From Adiantum capillus-veneris (lineage: Eukaryota > Streptophyta > Polypodiopsida > Polypodiales > Pteridaceae): a DNA stretch of 64,000 bases. Made by a program: the position numbers and the translations under genes. Under the pieces are notes generated by a model. It was not told the DNA's origin and did not search any database. It saw only the letters and a program-made list of their open reading frames with translations. Below are positions 11,126-21,785 of this stretch, in pieces. Position 1 is the stretch's first letter. The number at the start of each line of letters is the position of its first letter. The stretch lies in NCBI GenBank assembly GCA_014529385.2, contig CM043958.1:125773817-125837816 (forward strand), written 5' to 3'.

Positions 11126-12147
11126 ATTCATGGATATCCCAAAAATCTCACCAACGGCTGAATGGAATGGCTAGTTCAAAATGCAACTCCATATCAGCTC
11201 CTACAGATCAGTTGAAGAAGAATCAAAGGCAGGGCTAGGGGATTTAACATTTGAGAGTTTTTCATTTCAAGTTTTTTGACAATTTCAACAATCTTTTGAG
11301 TTTTTTTAACCAAACATGTGTCATAGCATAAAGTATCTATTTAATGTAATTTACAATCATCATAAGACTCCATACATGTGTGGTTGACGGAGAGAGAAAG
11401 TATAAATTCTAGAGAGATATTATTTATGCATGTTACCATTGGAAGAAGAGATCATAAATCCTTGAGAGAGAGAGAGTGACTTCTCTTCTGAAATCTTTAG
11501 AGAGACAAAGTAAAATTCTAGAGTTATATATCACTATGTAGAGAGAGAGAGAGAGTGAGAGGGCATAACAATGTGAGAATGTAAACCAAAAAATCACCAT
11601 TCCACAACTCATGCCATCAGAGTAAAATATGTTCGCAGCGCATGTCATCAGAGTCAAATAAGTCCACAGCGCTTATACATGCGATAAAATAAAAAATCAT
11701 GCCAAATAGAGACAATACTATTTCCCGCAAGCTTGAGCTTTTTGAAACAACGTAAGTTTGAGAATGTAAGTACATTCACTTAACTACCATAGGATAGGAC
11801 CAAATTAGACTACCAAAAAGTCATAAATTTCATAAATGTAATGGTCACTCTAAAAGGCAAGTAATTTTCTCCCAAATAGCTTGCAAGTTGCTTCTGTCTT
11901 TTGCTTGAAATTTGAAATCCTGTGCTGCATAAACAATTTTTTTCTAAGATAAATAATCACAAGTGAAATAAACTAAAATAAATACAAAAAAGCTCTTTAA
12001 TATCAGAGAATAATTATCTAGTTTAGTGAAAGATGCATACCAAAACAGTAGTAACTAAATGGGGGGAGAAATCAACTAAATGGGGGGAGAAATCATCCTT
12101 GGTTGTCCAAGAATGAAGGCGATGTCCATTGGTGAGAGGGTTGGCTG
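11126..12147. other. AT-rich spacer with GA-rich patches
   Basis: No gene is seen. GAGAGA tracts occur at 11464-11480 and 11540-11560, and the phrase ACTAAATGGGGGGAGAAATCA is tandemly repeated near 12052-12092. The remainder is AT-rich and featureless by eye. Confidence 0.5.
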
Positions 12148-12893
12148 ATGAATAATCATGTGCTCATTAGATTCAAATTCAAGCACTTTCGTGTACACAT
12201 AGTACATATGTTTGCATGCCAAAAAGGATTTGGGTGTCTTCTCTCGATTTTGAAAATCCGGACATGTGTATGCTCGACTCCCTTTTATATGAGTTTTATA
12301 ACTATTTTCAGTGAGAACTCAAAAAACTACACGCTCTTGAGACCTTTTCACTTCATCCAAAAATATAATTGTCATACTATTACATGCTTCCAATTTCTTC
12401 ATGGTCTCTTTAGAAATTCTATGCCTCCACTTTTTTTTCCGAGAGCTGCCACCCGGAGGTTGCTCATTTACCATTGCATTCTCTGTCCTAATTCCACTCT
12501 GATGCAATGCTGCAAGTTCCTTGAGGAGATATTTTTCTCTCTTGCTACTGGCCAAACATTCAGAGCAGGAGGTAAATTTTTGACTTCTCTTTTGATTGAT
12601 CAAGTATGCAAAATATCATGATTACAAAACCATAACCATTGCTCAATTTTTTTATCCTTGAACATTCTTTTGGACAATATACATGGAGCAACAAGAACAA
12701 TAGAGCAACTATGCAAGAGATTGTTACAAGTTTTTCTCCCTACTATTCCAAAACACTTTCTTTGACTTTGAATGGGCATTCTCCTCAGGGGCCACTGAGT
12801 GCGTGGCACATCACTCTCAAACACACTGTTTCTTTAAGATGACAAATGTGTGGTTGTTTCTTTTTGAGATCCAATATCATCATCACTGTCACT
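12148..12893 (-). pseudogene. C-terminal part of a transposase-like gene, split by chromovirus A
   Basis: Minus-strand frames at 12824-12600 and 12603-12319 are basic and contain no domain I can name. Just outside the retrotransposon is a Ser/Asp patch (SDSDDDIGSQKE). Because chromovirus A is bounded by AATTT duplications at 12894-12898 and 21781-21785, this stretch was once contiguous with the minus-strand transposase-like gene at 21786-24451 and is read here as its 3' continuation. The opposite-strand 157-codon frame is a shadow. The link is inference from the nesting and shared orientation. Confidence 0.4.
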
Positions 12894-12898
12894 AATTT
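12894..12898. repeat. Target-site duplication of chromovirus A, left copy
   Basis: AATTT immediately before the LTR start TG, matched exactly by AATTT at 21781-21785 just after the other LTR. Confidence 0.9.
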
Positions 12899-13277
12899 TG
12901 TCATAATAATCAATATCTAATTCTCCTAAATCATTTTCTCATATTAAACTCATCATTTAATGTGGGGAAGTGTGAGGGGAGCAAAGGCAAGAATATTGGT
13001 TAAGCTAGCAGACCGGCCATAATAGGGATCCAAAGGAGGGAAAATAGGGATCCAAAGGGGGGGCCATCTGCAAAAGAGCCATGTGCAACAATGGGCTAAC
13101 AAGACCCTAAGCTTCAGCCCATTAAGACTTCCAAAATGCTAAGGTTCCAAAATTCAAAGGTTGTGTCCAAAGGGTTAAAGCTTAGGGGGAATTGGATGCT
13201 TTGTGTGCTCTCCAAAGTCAACACATATCCCGACATGGGAGGGGGCGAGCCCTTCTTCTAGGGGATGAGAGAGAAAG

Positions 13278-13314
<37 letters not shown>

Positions 13315-14496
13315 ATCCCTTTACACAAAGGGAATGAGGGACACATGTCAGCTCCCTAGGCCAGATGCCCACAAGGTGTGCCCAGTTTCTATTGGATGAC
13401 CCTTGAAGTGGACCAATGAGAATTAAGCTAGAGTAAATATAGTTTAATTAATTTAAAAACATCTAATAAAAGAAACCAATGAGAATTAAGTCTCCTAGAA
13501 GACTATTGGGCAGTCTCACAAGGGGTCCAATGAGCATTCAGGAGCCCAATGGCTTGCCTGATTCCTATTGGCCACGAGGCAAAGGGGTCCAATGAGAGTT
13601 TAGTTTAATTATTTAATTACCTAAAGATCTCACAAAAGGGGAAAGGGGGACACATGTTAGAAGGCTATCACTTATGCTGCTTAATAGTCATTGGCTTGAC
13701 TTGGGGAGAGCCAATGACGGCTCAGCAAGAGCAAATAGCAAGAGGGCTCGCCCAAGAGAGAGAGGGGGCTGATTTTTGTAAGGCATTATCACACACACAC
13801 TCACACAATCTCATGTGTGAAGAAAGAGAAGACTATCTCTTCCCAAGATTTAATGGAGAGCTCATCACCTACTCCAAGCTTGTGAGATAGAAGCCTACAT
13901 CAACACACTCTTGGCATGTGGATGCAAATCCAACCAAAAGCCAAGCTTCAATGCATGATCATCTCCTCTACCAAGCTAATTACTAAGCTAATCTATGCTA
14001 ATATGAGTGATTATGTGAGGAGATGTACATCTTTCTCGTAAGATACTCCTTCTTCCTCTCAATCTACTCGCATACCGTGCTAGCTCTCACCATCTTCGAA
14101 GGTGTGTGAGGTCTTGGGTCTGAGAATGGGGATAATTCAAGTTGTGTTTGCTAAGTGTTTTGCTTAGTGCATGAAGATTTCATCTTCATTGCACTAGCTA
14201 GTTTTGAAGGAACACAAAGAATTGTATTGTACAATGTCTCTCTTGATGGGAGAAACCATAATACAAAGCCTTTTGGAGGGGGGACCGGCTCCATGCAAAT
14301 CCGGTCCTCAACTGTTGTCATTAGATTAATTTCTCTCTCTTTTGAAAGTATTGATGATGCTATCTAACTAGGTGTTATGCTTTTTTTGCTCTCTCCACCC
14401 AAGCACTCTTGTAATTCTCATTAGGAATCTATTCTAATGAAATGCCCACTATGTTCATGCTCATTTCCACAAGTTATTAGGCCATTAAATGTTACA
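12899..14496 (+). repeat. 5' LTR of chromovirus A
   Basis: It begins TGTCATAATAATC and ends TTAAATGTTACA, followed after one base by the primer site. It contains a (CA)17 microsatellite at 13279-13312 and a cluster of CCAATGAG motifs (13418, 13474, 13526, 13588), which resemble CCAAT boxes. The first 851 bp match the 3' LTR without substitutions by eye apart from CA-repeat length; differences begin at 13750. Confidence 0.95.
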
Positions 14497-14497
14497 T

Positions 14498-14510
14498 TGG
14501 TATCAGAGCA
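14498..14510 (+). promoter_or_regulatory. tRNA-iMet primer-binding site of A
   Basis: TGGTATCAGAGCA one base after the LTR end is the standard plant initiator-tRNA-Met primer site for minus-strand DNA synthesis. Confidence 0.9.
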
Positions 14511-14913
14511 CGAGGTTTCTCTTTTCTTGCTCTAGAAGGGAGGTCCTCAAGCTAGCTACAAATGGTTGGTATTATTAATTGCCTGTGAGTAAGTAGAATA
14601 GGGATTTTTCAGCCTTGCAATGCGCCTGCCTTTGTGCAGTTAACGGGGCATTACCGTCGAGAGCTATGGTCTTAATAGTGGATTCCTACGGGGCTTGCCT
14701 ACGGCTTAACCACTAGTGAGCTATTAGAAGCTTAACAGGAGCCGGTTCTGTTTTGGTGTCGAAAGACCCTCTCTTCTATTCCTTGCAATTAATGGTATTC
14801 GAGCCGTGGGTACAGTAGCTTGAGTGCTTTTTCTAAAGAGGTAAAGAGGAGTAGCAACTAGGGCTTGAAGTGCCAAAGTACACCTAAAAAGTTTACACAT
14901 AAAAGTTGTTAGA
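14511..14913 (+). other. 5' untranslated leader of A
   Basis: There is no reading frame with family similarity. It lies between the primer site and the gag ATG at 14914 and would hold packaging and translation signals. A purine-rich AAAGAGGTAAAGAGGAG segment lies at about 14835-14851. Confidence 0.5.
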
Positions 14914-16674
14914 ATGGCTGACAATAGTAAAGAGAGTGAAATTAATGTTGATAACTTTGATTTTGCTCATGAGCAAGCTTCTAATGATGCTTCAATGCTT
15001 GTTAACTATCTTGTTTCTAGACTTCAACAAGCCATGGGCAATCCATCTCTCCAAAGTGAAGTGCAACGGCAGCTCCGTGCTCACGGGATTCTCCAAGCTC
15101 ATCACCATGATGAGAGAACACCTAGGAAGCCTCCTTGTGAGACTACCAAAAGAGGTCTCTCTCCGATTCGGGAAGAAGAAGAGAATCCATATGAAGGGAT
15201 CAAGAATTTACTTCTTGATGATGCATCTCCTTCCCAAAGGAGAACTCAAGAGCCTCTACCGAAGGAACGAGAAAGAAGCGAGTCTCCCGCCACCTCGCCG
15301 GAGATGGCTCCACGAAGACGGCGGGCTAAACGCTCTCCATCACCACCAAAGCGGAGAAGACCATCGTATTCTTCTCCTCACCACAATTCAAAGAGGGATG
15401 ATAAAAAGCAAGAGAAGAAAAAGGCAAGAAAGATGACACCCTCTTCTCCATCTTCTTCATCCTCTTCCTCTTATGAAAGTGATGGTGAAGACGACAAAGA
15501 TCAAGACAAGAAAAAGGCGAGAAAGAGGTCACCCTCTTCTCCACCTTCTTCAAATTCTTCACCTTCTGAAGAAAGTGATGGTGCAACCTTTGAACCATCA
15601 AAAAGAAGAGGCCATAAGAAATCCTATGCCGCATGGAAGAGGTCGTCCAAGCTGAAGAAATTCAAAAAGGGAGGGAAGAGCATCTCTTTCCTTACTTATG
15701 ATGGCACCTTTGGTGCTACGGACAAAGTCTTGGCCTTTATCCAGCAATTCGATGCGGCGTTTAGAGATGAGGGCTTCACGGAGTCCTCTAAGCTATGCCA
15801 TGTAGCTATGCACTTTCAAAAGTCCGCCAGACAATGGTGGTCTAGCCTACGAGCCAACGGTGAAGCTCCACGAACATGGAAATCTTTAAGAGCTTCCATT
15901 ATGAAGCAGTTTTTGGCCACCGATGCAAAAGACAAAGTACTCACCGAATGGCGAAGCCTAAAGCTCTCCCCCAATGAATCCATCCACAAATATGTAGACA
16001 AGTTTTGGGACCTACAACTCAAAGCCACTGTCTTCAAAAAGTTGGATTTTGGAGAGCAAAAGCAACAATTTTGTGCGGGCTTAACCGAAGAAATGGCGGA
16101 GTATGTCAACTCCCAAAGGCCATGTACCATATCGGCGGTAATACACCAAACGGGGGCTAAAATAAATAATAAGCCCCCGGAAAACAAGGGTTCCAATGAG
16201 CCTAAGGGGAAGGACAATGTCCAAAAGTCTCCTAAGGGAAACTCCAACAAAGCTAAAGAGAAGGGAGTTTACAAAGGTAAGAATAAACTCTCTCCTGAAG
16301 AGCTTGAGCGTTATCGTAAGGATAACCAGTGTTTCAAGTGCGGCGAACAAGGGAATGCGTACCGCGCTTGTCCCCAAAAGAACAACCACCAAGATCCTCC
16401 TAGAGCTTCCTTGGTTGAAATCCAAGAGGAGGAGACTCACCAAACTCACCACAAAGGATCTCCTCTATGCCATGCTTGGGGAAAGGTAAGAGAAAATGAT
16501 GTTTTTATTCTCTTTGACCCTGGTTCTACTCACAATTTTATATCTATGGAGTTAGCCACCAAGCTAGGCATACAATCCTACAAGATGGGAGATTTCCTAC
16601 CCGCAGACAGTGCCTTCAAGGGGCAAGAAGTTTCAGTCACTCCCTTAATTGGGAAATTGAGGCTTCATGTCTAA
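14914..16674 (+). pseudogene. Gag and protease of chromovirus A
   Basis: This 586-codon frame begins MADNSKESEINVDNFDF. Residues 100-250 are rich in Arg, Lys and Ser with SPSPPKRRRPS-like repeats and may be disordered. The capsid domain lies at about 255-410 (FLTYDGTFGATDKVLAFIQQ; ARQWWSSL; TEWRSLKL). The nucleocapsid knuckle CFKCGEQGNAYRAC (about 473-486) has Asn where the zinc-binding His should be; the relative B keeps His. The aspartic protease (about 500-586) shows FDPGSTHNF in place of the usual D-S/T-G triad. The frame stops at TAA 16672-16674, where B has CAA, and continues in the same frame into pol. The ATG is chosen because B has the matching MANNSRESEIN start. Confidence 0.85.
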
Positions 16675-18309
16675 GGCTATGTGGACAAAGAGGACTTCTT
16701 TATCTCTCCTCTCAAGCATGAGGATGTAATCCTAGGGGCACCATGGTTTGACCGCCTGGCTGCCAATGTTAAATTTCTTGAAAGGAGAATCTCCTTTAAG
16801 TTCAGGGAAAAAGACATGTATATAGATGCTAAGGAAATGGGTAACACTATCCCCATTGTACATACACCAGCTTTCAACAAGTCAATAAAGAGCTCTATTT
16901 CCGTGTACATGATTTTTGTTAAAGACTCTCAAAATGAACCTAATGCTTTAGCAAAAGAAAATAAAAGCAACCAAAAGGAATTAGAGTTATCCAATTTTCT
17001 CAAGGGGTTTCAAGATGTTTTTATTGACGACATCCCTTGTCAGCTACCTCCTAAACGAGGTAATGATGACCATGCAATCGAACTTCTTCCAGAAAGTTCA
17101 CCGCCTAACAAACCTCCTTATATAGTTTCTCAAGCTCAACAAGAGGAGATTATGCGGCAAGTGCATGAGTTAGTTGATAAGGGTATGGTTAGGCCAAGCT
17201 CATCTCCATTTTGCTCACCTGTGCTATTAGTGCAAAAGAAAGACGACACATATAGTATGTGTGTCGACTATAGGGCACTACATAGGATCACTATCAAGAA
17301 TAGGTTTCCCGTTCCACGGGTAGAATACCTATTTGATAAGCTACAAGGATCGACCTACTTAAGTAGGATTGACCTAAAAAGTGGCTATCATCAAATAAGG
17401 ATAGTTGATCAAGACATTGTAAAGACCGCATTTCGCACCACATTTGGTCTTTACGAATACATTGTCATGCCTTTTGGCTTGACCAATGCACCATCCACAT
17501 TCAATTGCTTGATGGAGAAGCTGTTCAGGCCTCATCGAACCTTCACTGGATTGTTCTTTGATGATATTATCATCTACTCTAATTCATTGGAGGAACACAA
17601 TCAACACCTCCAGGTAATATTTCAAGTTTTAAGAGAGAATAAACTTCATGTTAATCGAAAGAAAGGTGAATTTTTCTTGCAAGAGATTCAGTATTTAGTT
17701 CATATTATCTCTCAAGATGGCATCCAAATGGATCCATCTAAGTTAGAGGTAATAAAAGGATGGCCTAAACCAAGGAATCTTCAGGAAGTAAGAAGCTTTA
17801 TTGGTATGTGTGCATACTATAGACGCTTCATAGAAAAGTTCTCACAAATTGCGAGACCAATACATGACCTAAAAAAGAAAAGCGTTAGGTATACATGGTC
17901 TGCTAAGGAGAACAATGCTTTCGAAAAGCTTAAAGAAAAGCTTATCTCTCAACCTGTGCTTACACTACCGGATCTCTCAAAACCATTTGAGGTCCAATGT
18001 GATGCTTGTGGTGATTGCCTTGGAGCTGTTTTACTCCAAGAAGGGCATGCCATAGGCTATGAGAGTCGAAGGCTCGACCATGTTGAGCAAGCTCTAGGCA
18101 TATATGAAAAAGAACTCCTTGCAGTTCTACATGCCTTAGACTCATGGAAGCACTATTTATTGGGGACTCCTTTTATTCTGCGAACGGATCACCAAAGTCT
18201 TAAGTACTTCATGACGCAGACCAAGCTCTCCGACAAACAAATGAGGTGGGAAAATTTCCTTTCGCAATTTCATTTTCATATTGCTCACATTGCTGGCAAG
18301 CATAATTAA
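16675..18309 (+). pseudogene. Reverse transcriptase and RNase H of chromovirus A
   Basis: In the gag frame after the TAA. The end of protease (LKHEDVILGAPWFD) is followed by a linker, then RT with CVDYRALHRITIKNRFPVP, SRIDLKSGYHQIRI, MPFGLTNAPSTF and the active-site FFDDIIIYS, then the tether and RNase H (FEVQCDACGDCLGAVL; YEKELLAVLHAL; LRTDHQSLKYF). RT copies the genomic RNA and RNase H removes it. The frame breaks at TAA 18307-18309 within HIAGKHN-stop-VADALS, where B has CAA and where the family has Gln. Outside the two stops the frame is open, so decay is recent. Confidence 0.9.
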
Positions 18310-19620
18310 GTAGCTGATGCACTCTCAAGATGGCCGAGAGTGAATGCGGTTTCCATAGCAACTCACAATTATCTATCTTCAATGATAGATGAGTACGCTA
18401 TTGATCCCGATTTTAGAGATGTGATTTTAGGCCTTGCATTAGGGAAGAAAGAAGAACCATTTACCTTACAAGATGGTTATCTTCTCTATGGCAATAGACT
18501 ATGCGTTACTAACTCACTACGTGAGAAAGTAATGTATGAATATCATGCTCCACCTTATGCGGGGCATAGAGGGATTCAGTCTACCTTAAAGCGAATTGAA
18601 AATATTTCTATTGGCCTACCATGGAAGTGAACATACAAGAGTATGTTTCTAAATGTGTGGGATGCCAAAAGACAAAATTTGATAGAGGGAAGCAACTTGG
18701 ATTGCTTCAACCCTTGCCAATCCCTAATTCACCATGGGAGAGCATATCCATGGATTTTATCTTTGGATTGCCTAAGTCTATCCATGGGAATACGGGAATA
18801 TGGACGATAGTAGACAGGTTCAGTAAACAAGCTCATTTTATACCTGTCAAAAGGACTATCAAAGCCCATCAAATGGCAACCCTCTTCATTTCAAAAAATT
18901 TCAAAGTACCATGGCTTGCCAATGTCCATAGTGTCGGATAGAGATCCTAGAATGACCAGTAATTTCTGGAAGGGTCTCTTTGAGAATTTAGGGACAAGGC
19001 TAAACTTCTCTTCGGCCTGTCATCCACAAACGGATGGCCAAAGTGAAATAGCTAACCTAACCATTCTCGATCTACTAAAAGCCTATGTAACGGAAGAAGA
19101 TCAAAGATCCCAATGGGAGAAGTACTTACCCTTAGTGGAGTATGCTTACAATAACACTGTACATACTTCCACGGGAAAAGCACCTTTCGAGGTAATTGAG
19201 GGAAGATCAAAAAGGCCCTTGCTACTTAAGGTACATGGGAAGATCTTCGCTGCAGATGAGTATAGCCGAGACCTATAAGAATCTTTCCAAAAGATTAAGG
19301 ATGCTATCTCTATCTCACAGCAAAGGCAAAAGGCTACTGCTAACAAGCACGGAAGAGCCCAAGCCTTTAAAGAAAACTATTGGGTCTTGTTAAAGTTTCC
19401 CAAGGCTTGATTAAGGCACACGACGGGCAAGAATCGTACGGGCCACCAAAAGTACTATGCTAAACTAGCAAAAAGGTACTATGGTCCCTTTCAGATTCTT
19501 AGGCCAATCAATGAGATGGCCTATCAACTCAAGTTGCCCAATCATTGGCTCATACACAATGCTTTCCGTGTGAGCCTATTAAAGCCTTACAAAGGAGAGC
19601 CACCTCAAGAACCAACTATT
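18310..19620 (+). pseudogene. Integrase of chromovirus A
   Basis: It follows the RNase H without spacing. The HHCC zinc domain includes HAPPYAGHRGI and SKCVGCQ; the catalytic core has MDFIFGLPKS and DRFSKQAHF (first Asp), SIVSDRDPRMTSNFW (second Asp) and CHPQTDGQSEIAN (Glu). The C-terminal region [18 protein letters not shown] and [12 protein letters not shown] is the SH3-like/GPY-F part. Single-base shifts break it near 18603 and near 18903. TAA at 19276-19278 and TGA at 19408-19410 replace sense codons that B still has (CAA and CGG). It would insert the cDNA into chromosomal DNA. Confidence 0.9.
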
Positions 19621-19828
19621 GAAGACCGCCGGAGATCGAGGACCAAGAGGAGGTGCTACAACCCGAGTCCATTCTCCGACATGAAGACAAGGTACTAAGA
19701 GGCGGTAAGACTATCCGACGATATCTTATTAAGTTTAAGAATTATCCTTTTGAAGATGCTAGATGGATGCAAGGCATACAATTAAAGGATAACCTAAACC
19801 TTGTCAATGCTTACAATGCTTCCCAATG
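19621..19828 (+). pseudogene. Chromodomain of chromovirus A, out of frame
   Basis: One base off the integrase frame is a reading of the form [15 protein letters not shown] followed by [18 protein letters not shown] and EDARWM. This is the chromodomain signature (a Tyr-hIhKahpY-W pattern) found at the C-terminus of chromovirus integrases, where it reads chromatin marks. It ends at a TGA near 19828 (NAYNASQ-stop). The frameshift lies near 19627. B has the same domain out of frame through a different indel. Confidence 0.75.
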
Positions 19829-20181
19829 AGTAAGCAAATGTACAAAATGTTAAAAATGAATAAAGTTTTTGTCTTATAAGACTTTCTTTTTCTTTATTGT
19901 GCACAAAAATGAAGTGGTATGCATGCTTAGATCAAGTTTGCGGAGACGACGTCTCCCAAACACCAATTAGAGCTTGTCACTCTATTATGGAAGACTGATA
20001 GGACTAATGTGCAGACATGCTTGCGGCAGCCTAAGGCTCTAGCACCAAAAGGACTAGTCATCCATTGTGGAATGATGTCGTAGGGTAACATAGGGATCCT
20101 CTACCCGCTAAGAAAAGGACTCATGAATATGCTTTATATTCTCTACACCATAGTCGAGGATGACTATGATTTCAAGAGAGA
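19829..20181 (+). other. 3' untranslated region and polypurine tract of A
   Basis: No coding sequence. The last bases before the 3' LTR, TTCAAGAGAGA (20171-20181), form a weak polypurine tract that would prime plus-strand synthesis. Confidence 0.6.
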
Positions 20182-20560
20182 TGTCATAATAATCAATATC
20201 TAATTCTCCTAAATCATTTTCTCATATTAAACTCATCATTTAATGTGGGGAAGTGTGAGGGGAGCAAAGGCAAGAATATTGGTTAAGCTAGCAGACCGGC
20301 CATAATAGGGATCCAAAGGAGGGAAAATAGGGATCCAAAGGGGGGGCCATCTGCAAAAGAGCCATGTGCAACAATGGGCTAACAAGACCCTAAGCTTCAG
20401 CCCATTAAGACTTCCAAAATGCTAAGGTTCCAAAATTCAAAGGTTGTGTCCAAAGGGTTAAAGCTTAGGGGGAATTGGATGCTTTGTGTGCTCTCCAAAG
20501 TCAACACATATCCCGACATGGGAGGGGGCGAGCCCTTCTTCTAGGGGATGAGAGAGAAAG

Positions 20561-20593
<33 letters not shown>

Positions 20594-21780
20594 ATCCCTT
20601 TACACAAAGGGAATGAGGGACACATGTCAGCTCCCTAGGCCAGATGCCCACAAGGTGTGCCCAGTTTCTATTGGATGACCCTTGAAGTGGACCAATGAGA
20701 ATTAAGCTAGAGTAAATATAGTTTAATTAATTTAAAAACATCTAATAAAAGAAACCAATGAGAATTAAGTCTCCTAGAAGACTATTGGGCAGTCTCACAA
20801 GGGGTCCAATGAGCATTCAGGAGCCCAATGGCTTGCCTGATTCCTATTGGCCACGAGGCAAAGGGGTCCAATGAGAGTTTAGTTTAATTATTTAATTACC
20901 TAAAGATCTCACAAAAGGGGAAAGGGGGACACATGTTAGAAGGCTATCACTTATGCTGCTTAATAGTCATTGGCTTGACTTGGGGAGAGCCAATGACGGC
21001 TCAGCAAGAGCAAATAGCAAGAGGGCTCACCCAAGAGAGAGAGGGGGCTGATTTTTGCAAGGCATTATCACACACACACTCACACAATCTCATGTGTGAA
21101 GAAAGAGAAGACTATCTCTTCCCAAGCTTTAATGGAGAGCTCATCACCTACTCCAAGCTTGTGAGATAGAAGCCTACATCAACACACTCTTGGCATGTGG
21201 ATGCAAATCCAACCAAGAGACAAGCTTCAATGCATTCTCATCTCCTCTACCAAGCTAATTACTAAGCTAAGCTATGCTAATATGAGTGATTATGTGAGGA
21301 GATGTACATCTTTGTCGTAAGATACTCCTCCCTCTCAATCTACTCTCATACCCTGCTAGCTCTCACCATCTTCAAAGGTGTGTGAGGTCTTGGGTCTGAG
21401 AACGGGGATAATTCAAGTTGTGTTTGCTAAGTGTTTTGCTTAGTGCATGAAGCTTTCATCTTCATTGCACTAGCTAGTCTTGAAGGAACACAAAGAATTG
21501 TATTGTACAATGTCTCTCTTGATGGGAGAAACCATAATACAAAGCCTTTTGGAGGGGGGACCGGCTCCATGCAAATCCGGTCCTCAACTGTTGTCATTTG
21601 CTTATTTTCTCTCTCTTTTGAAAGTATTGTCGATGCTATCTAACTAGGTGTTATGCTTTTTGTTTCTCTCTCCACCCAAGCACTCCTGTAATTCTCATTA
21701 GGAATCTATTCCAATGAAATGCCCACTATGTTCATGCTCATTTCCGCTACACACAAGTTATTAGGCCATTAAATGTTACA
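20182..21780 (+). repeat. 3' LTR of chromovirus A
   Basis: This is the direct repeat of 12899-14496, starting TGTCATAATAATC and ending TTAAATGTTACA. Its CA microsatellite (20562-20591) has 15 units against 17 in the 5' LTR. About 25 substitutions and three small indels separate the LTRs, all downstream of 21028. Confidence 0.95.
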
Positions 21781-21785
21781 AATTT
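21781..21785. repeat. Target-site duplication of chromovirus A, right copy
   Basis: AATTT directly after the 3' LTR, identical to 12894-12898. Confidence 0.9.

Larger units (their letters stand above)
12899..21780 (+). mobile_element. Chromovirus A: structurally complete Ty3/gypsy LTR retrotransposon
   Basis: An 8.9-kb element with LTRs at 12899-14496 and 20182-21780, a tRNA-iMet primer site, a gag-protease-RT-RNase H-integrase-chromodomain order and a perfect 5-bp target duplication AATTT. Integrase downstream of RNase H identifies Ty3/gypsy, and the C-terminal chromodomain identifies the chromovirus branch, whose chromodomains guide insertion toward marked chromatin. The coding region carries four nonsense codons and three frameshifts, so it is not autonomous now. 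It is inserted in the minus-strand transposase-like gene of 12148-24451. Confidence 0.95.

Noticed and set aside
12148-12621. 157-codon plus-strand frame with hydrophobic stretches
   Set aside because: Composition reflects the complement of a basic minus-strand frame; no domain or start context.
13654-13890. 78-codon frame present twice (also 20933-21169)
   Set aside because: It lies in both LTRs and is duplicated only because the LTR is; no protein similarity or selection evidence.
15326-15634. Minus-strand frame opposite gag of A
   Set aside because: Antisense to the Ser/Arg-rich region of gag; low complexity.
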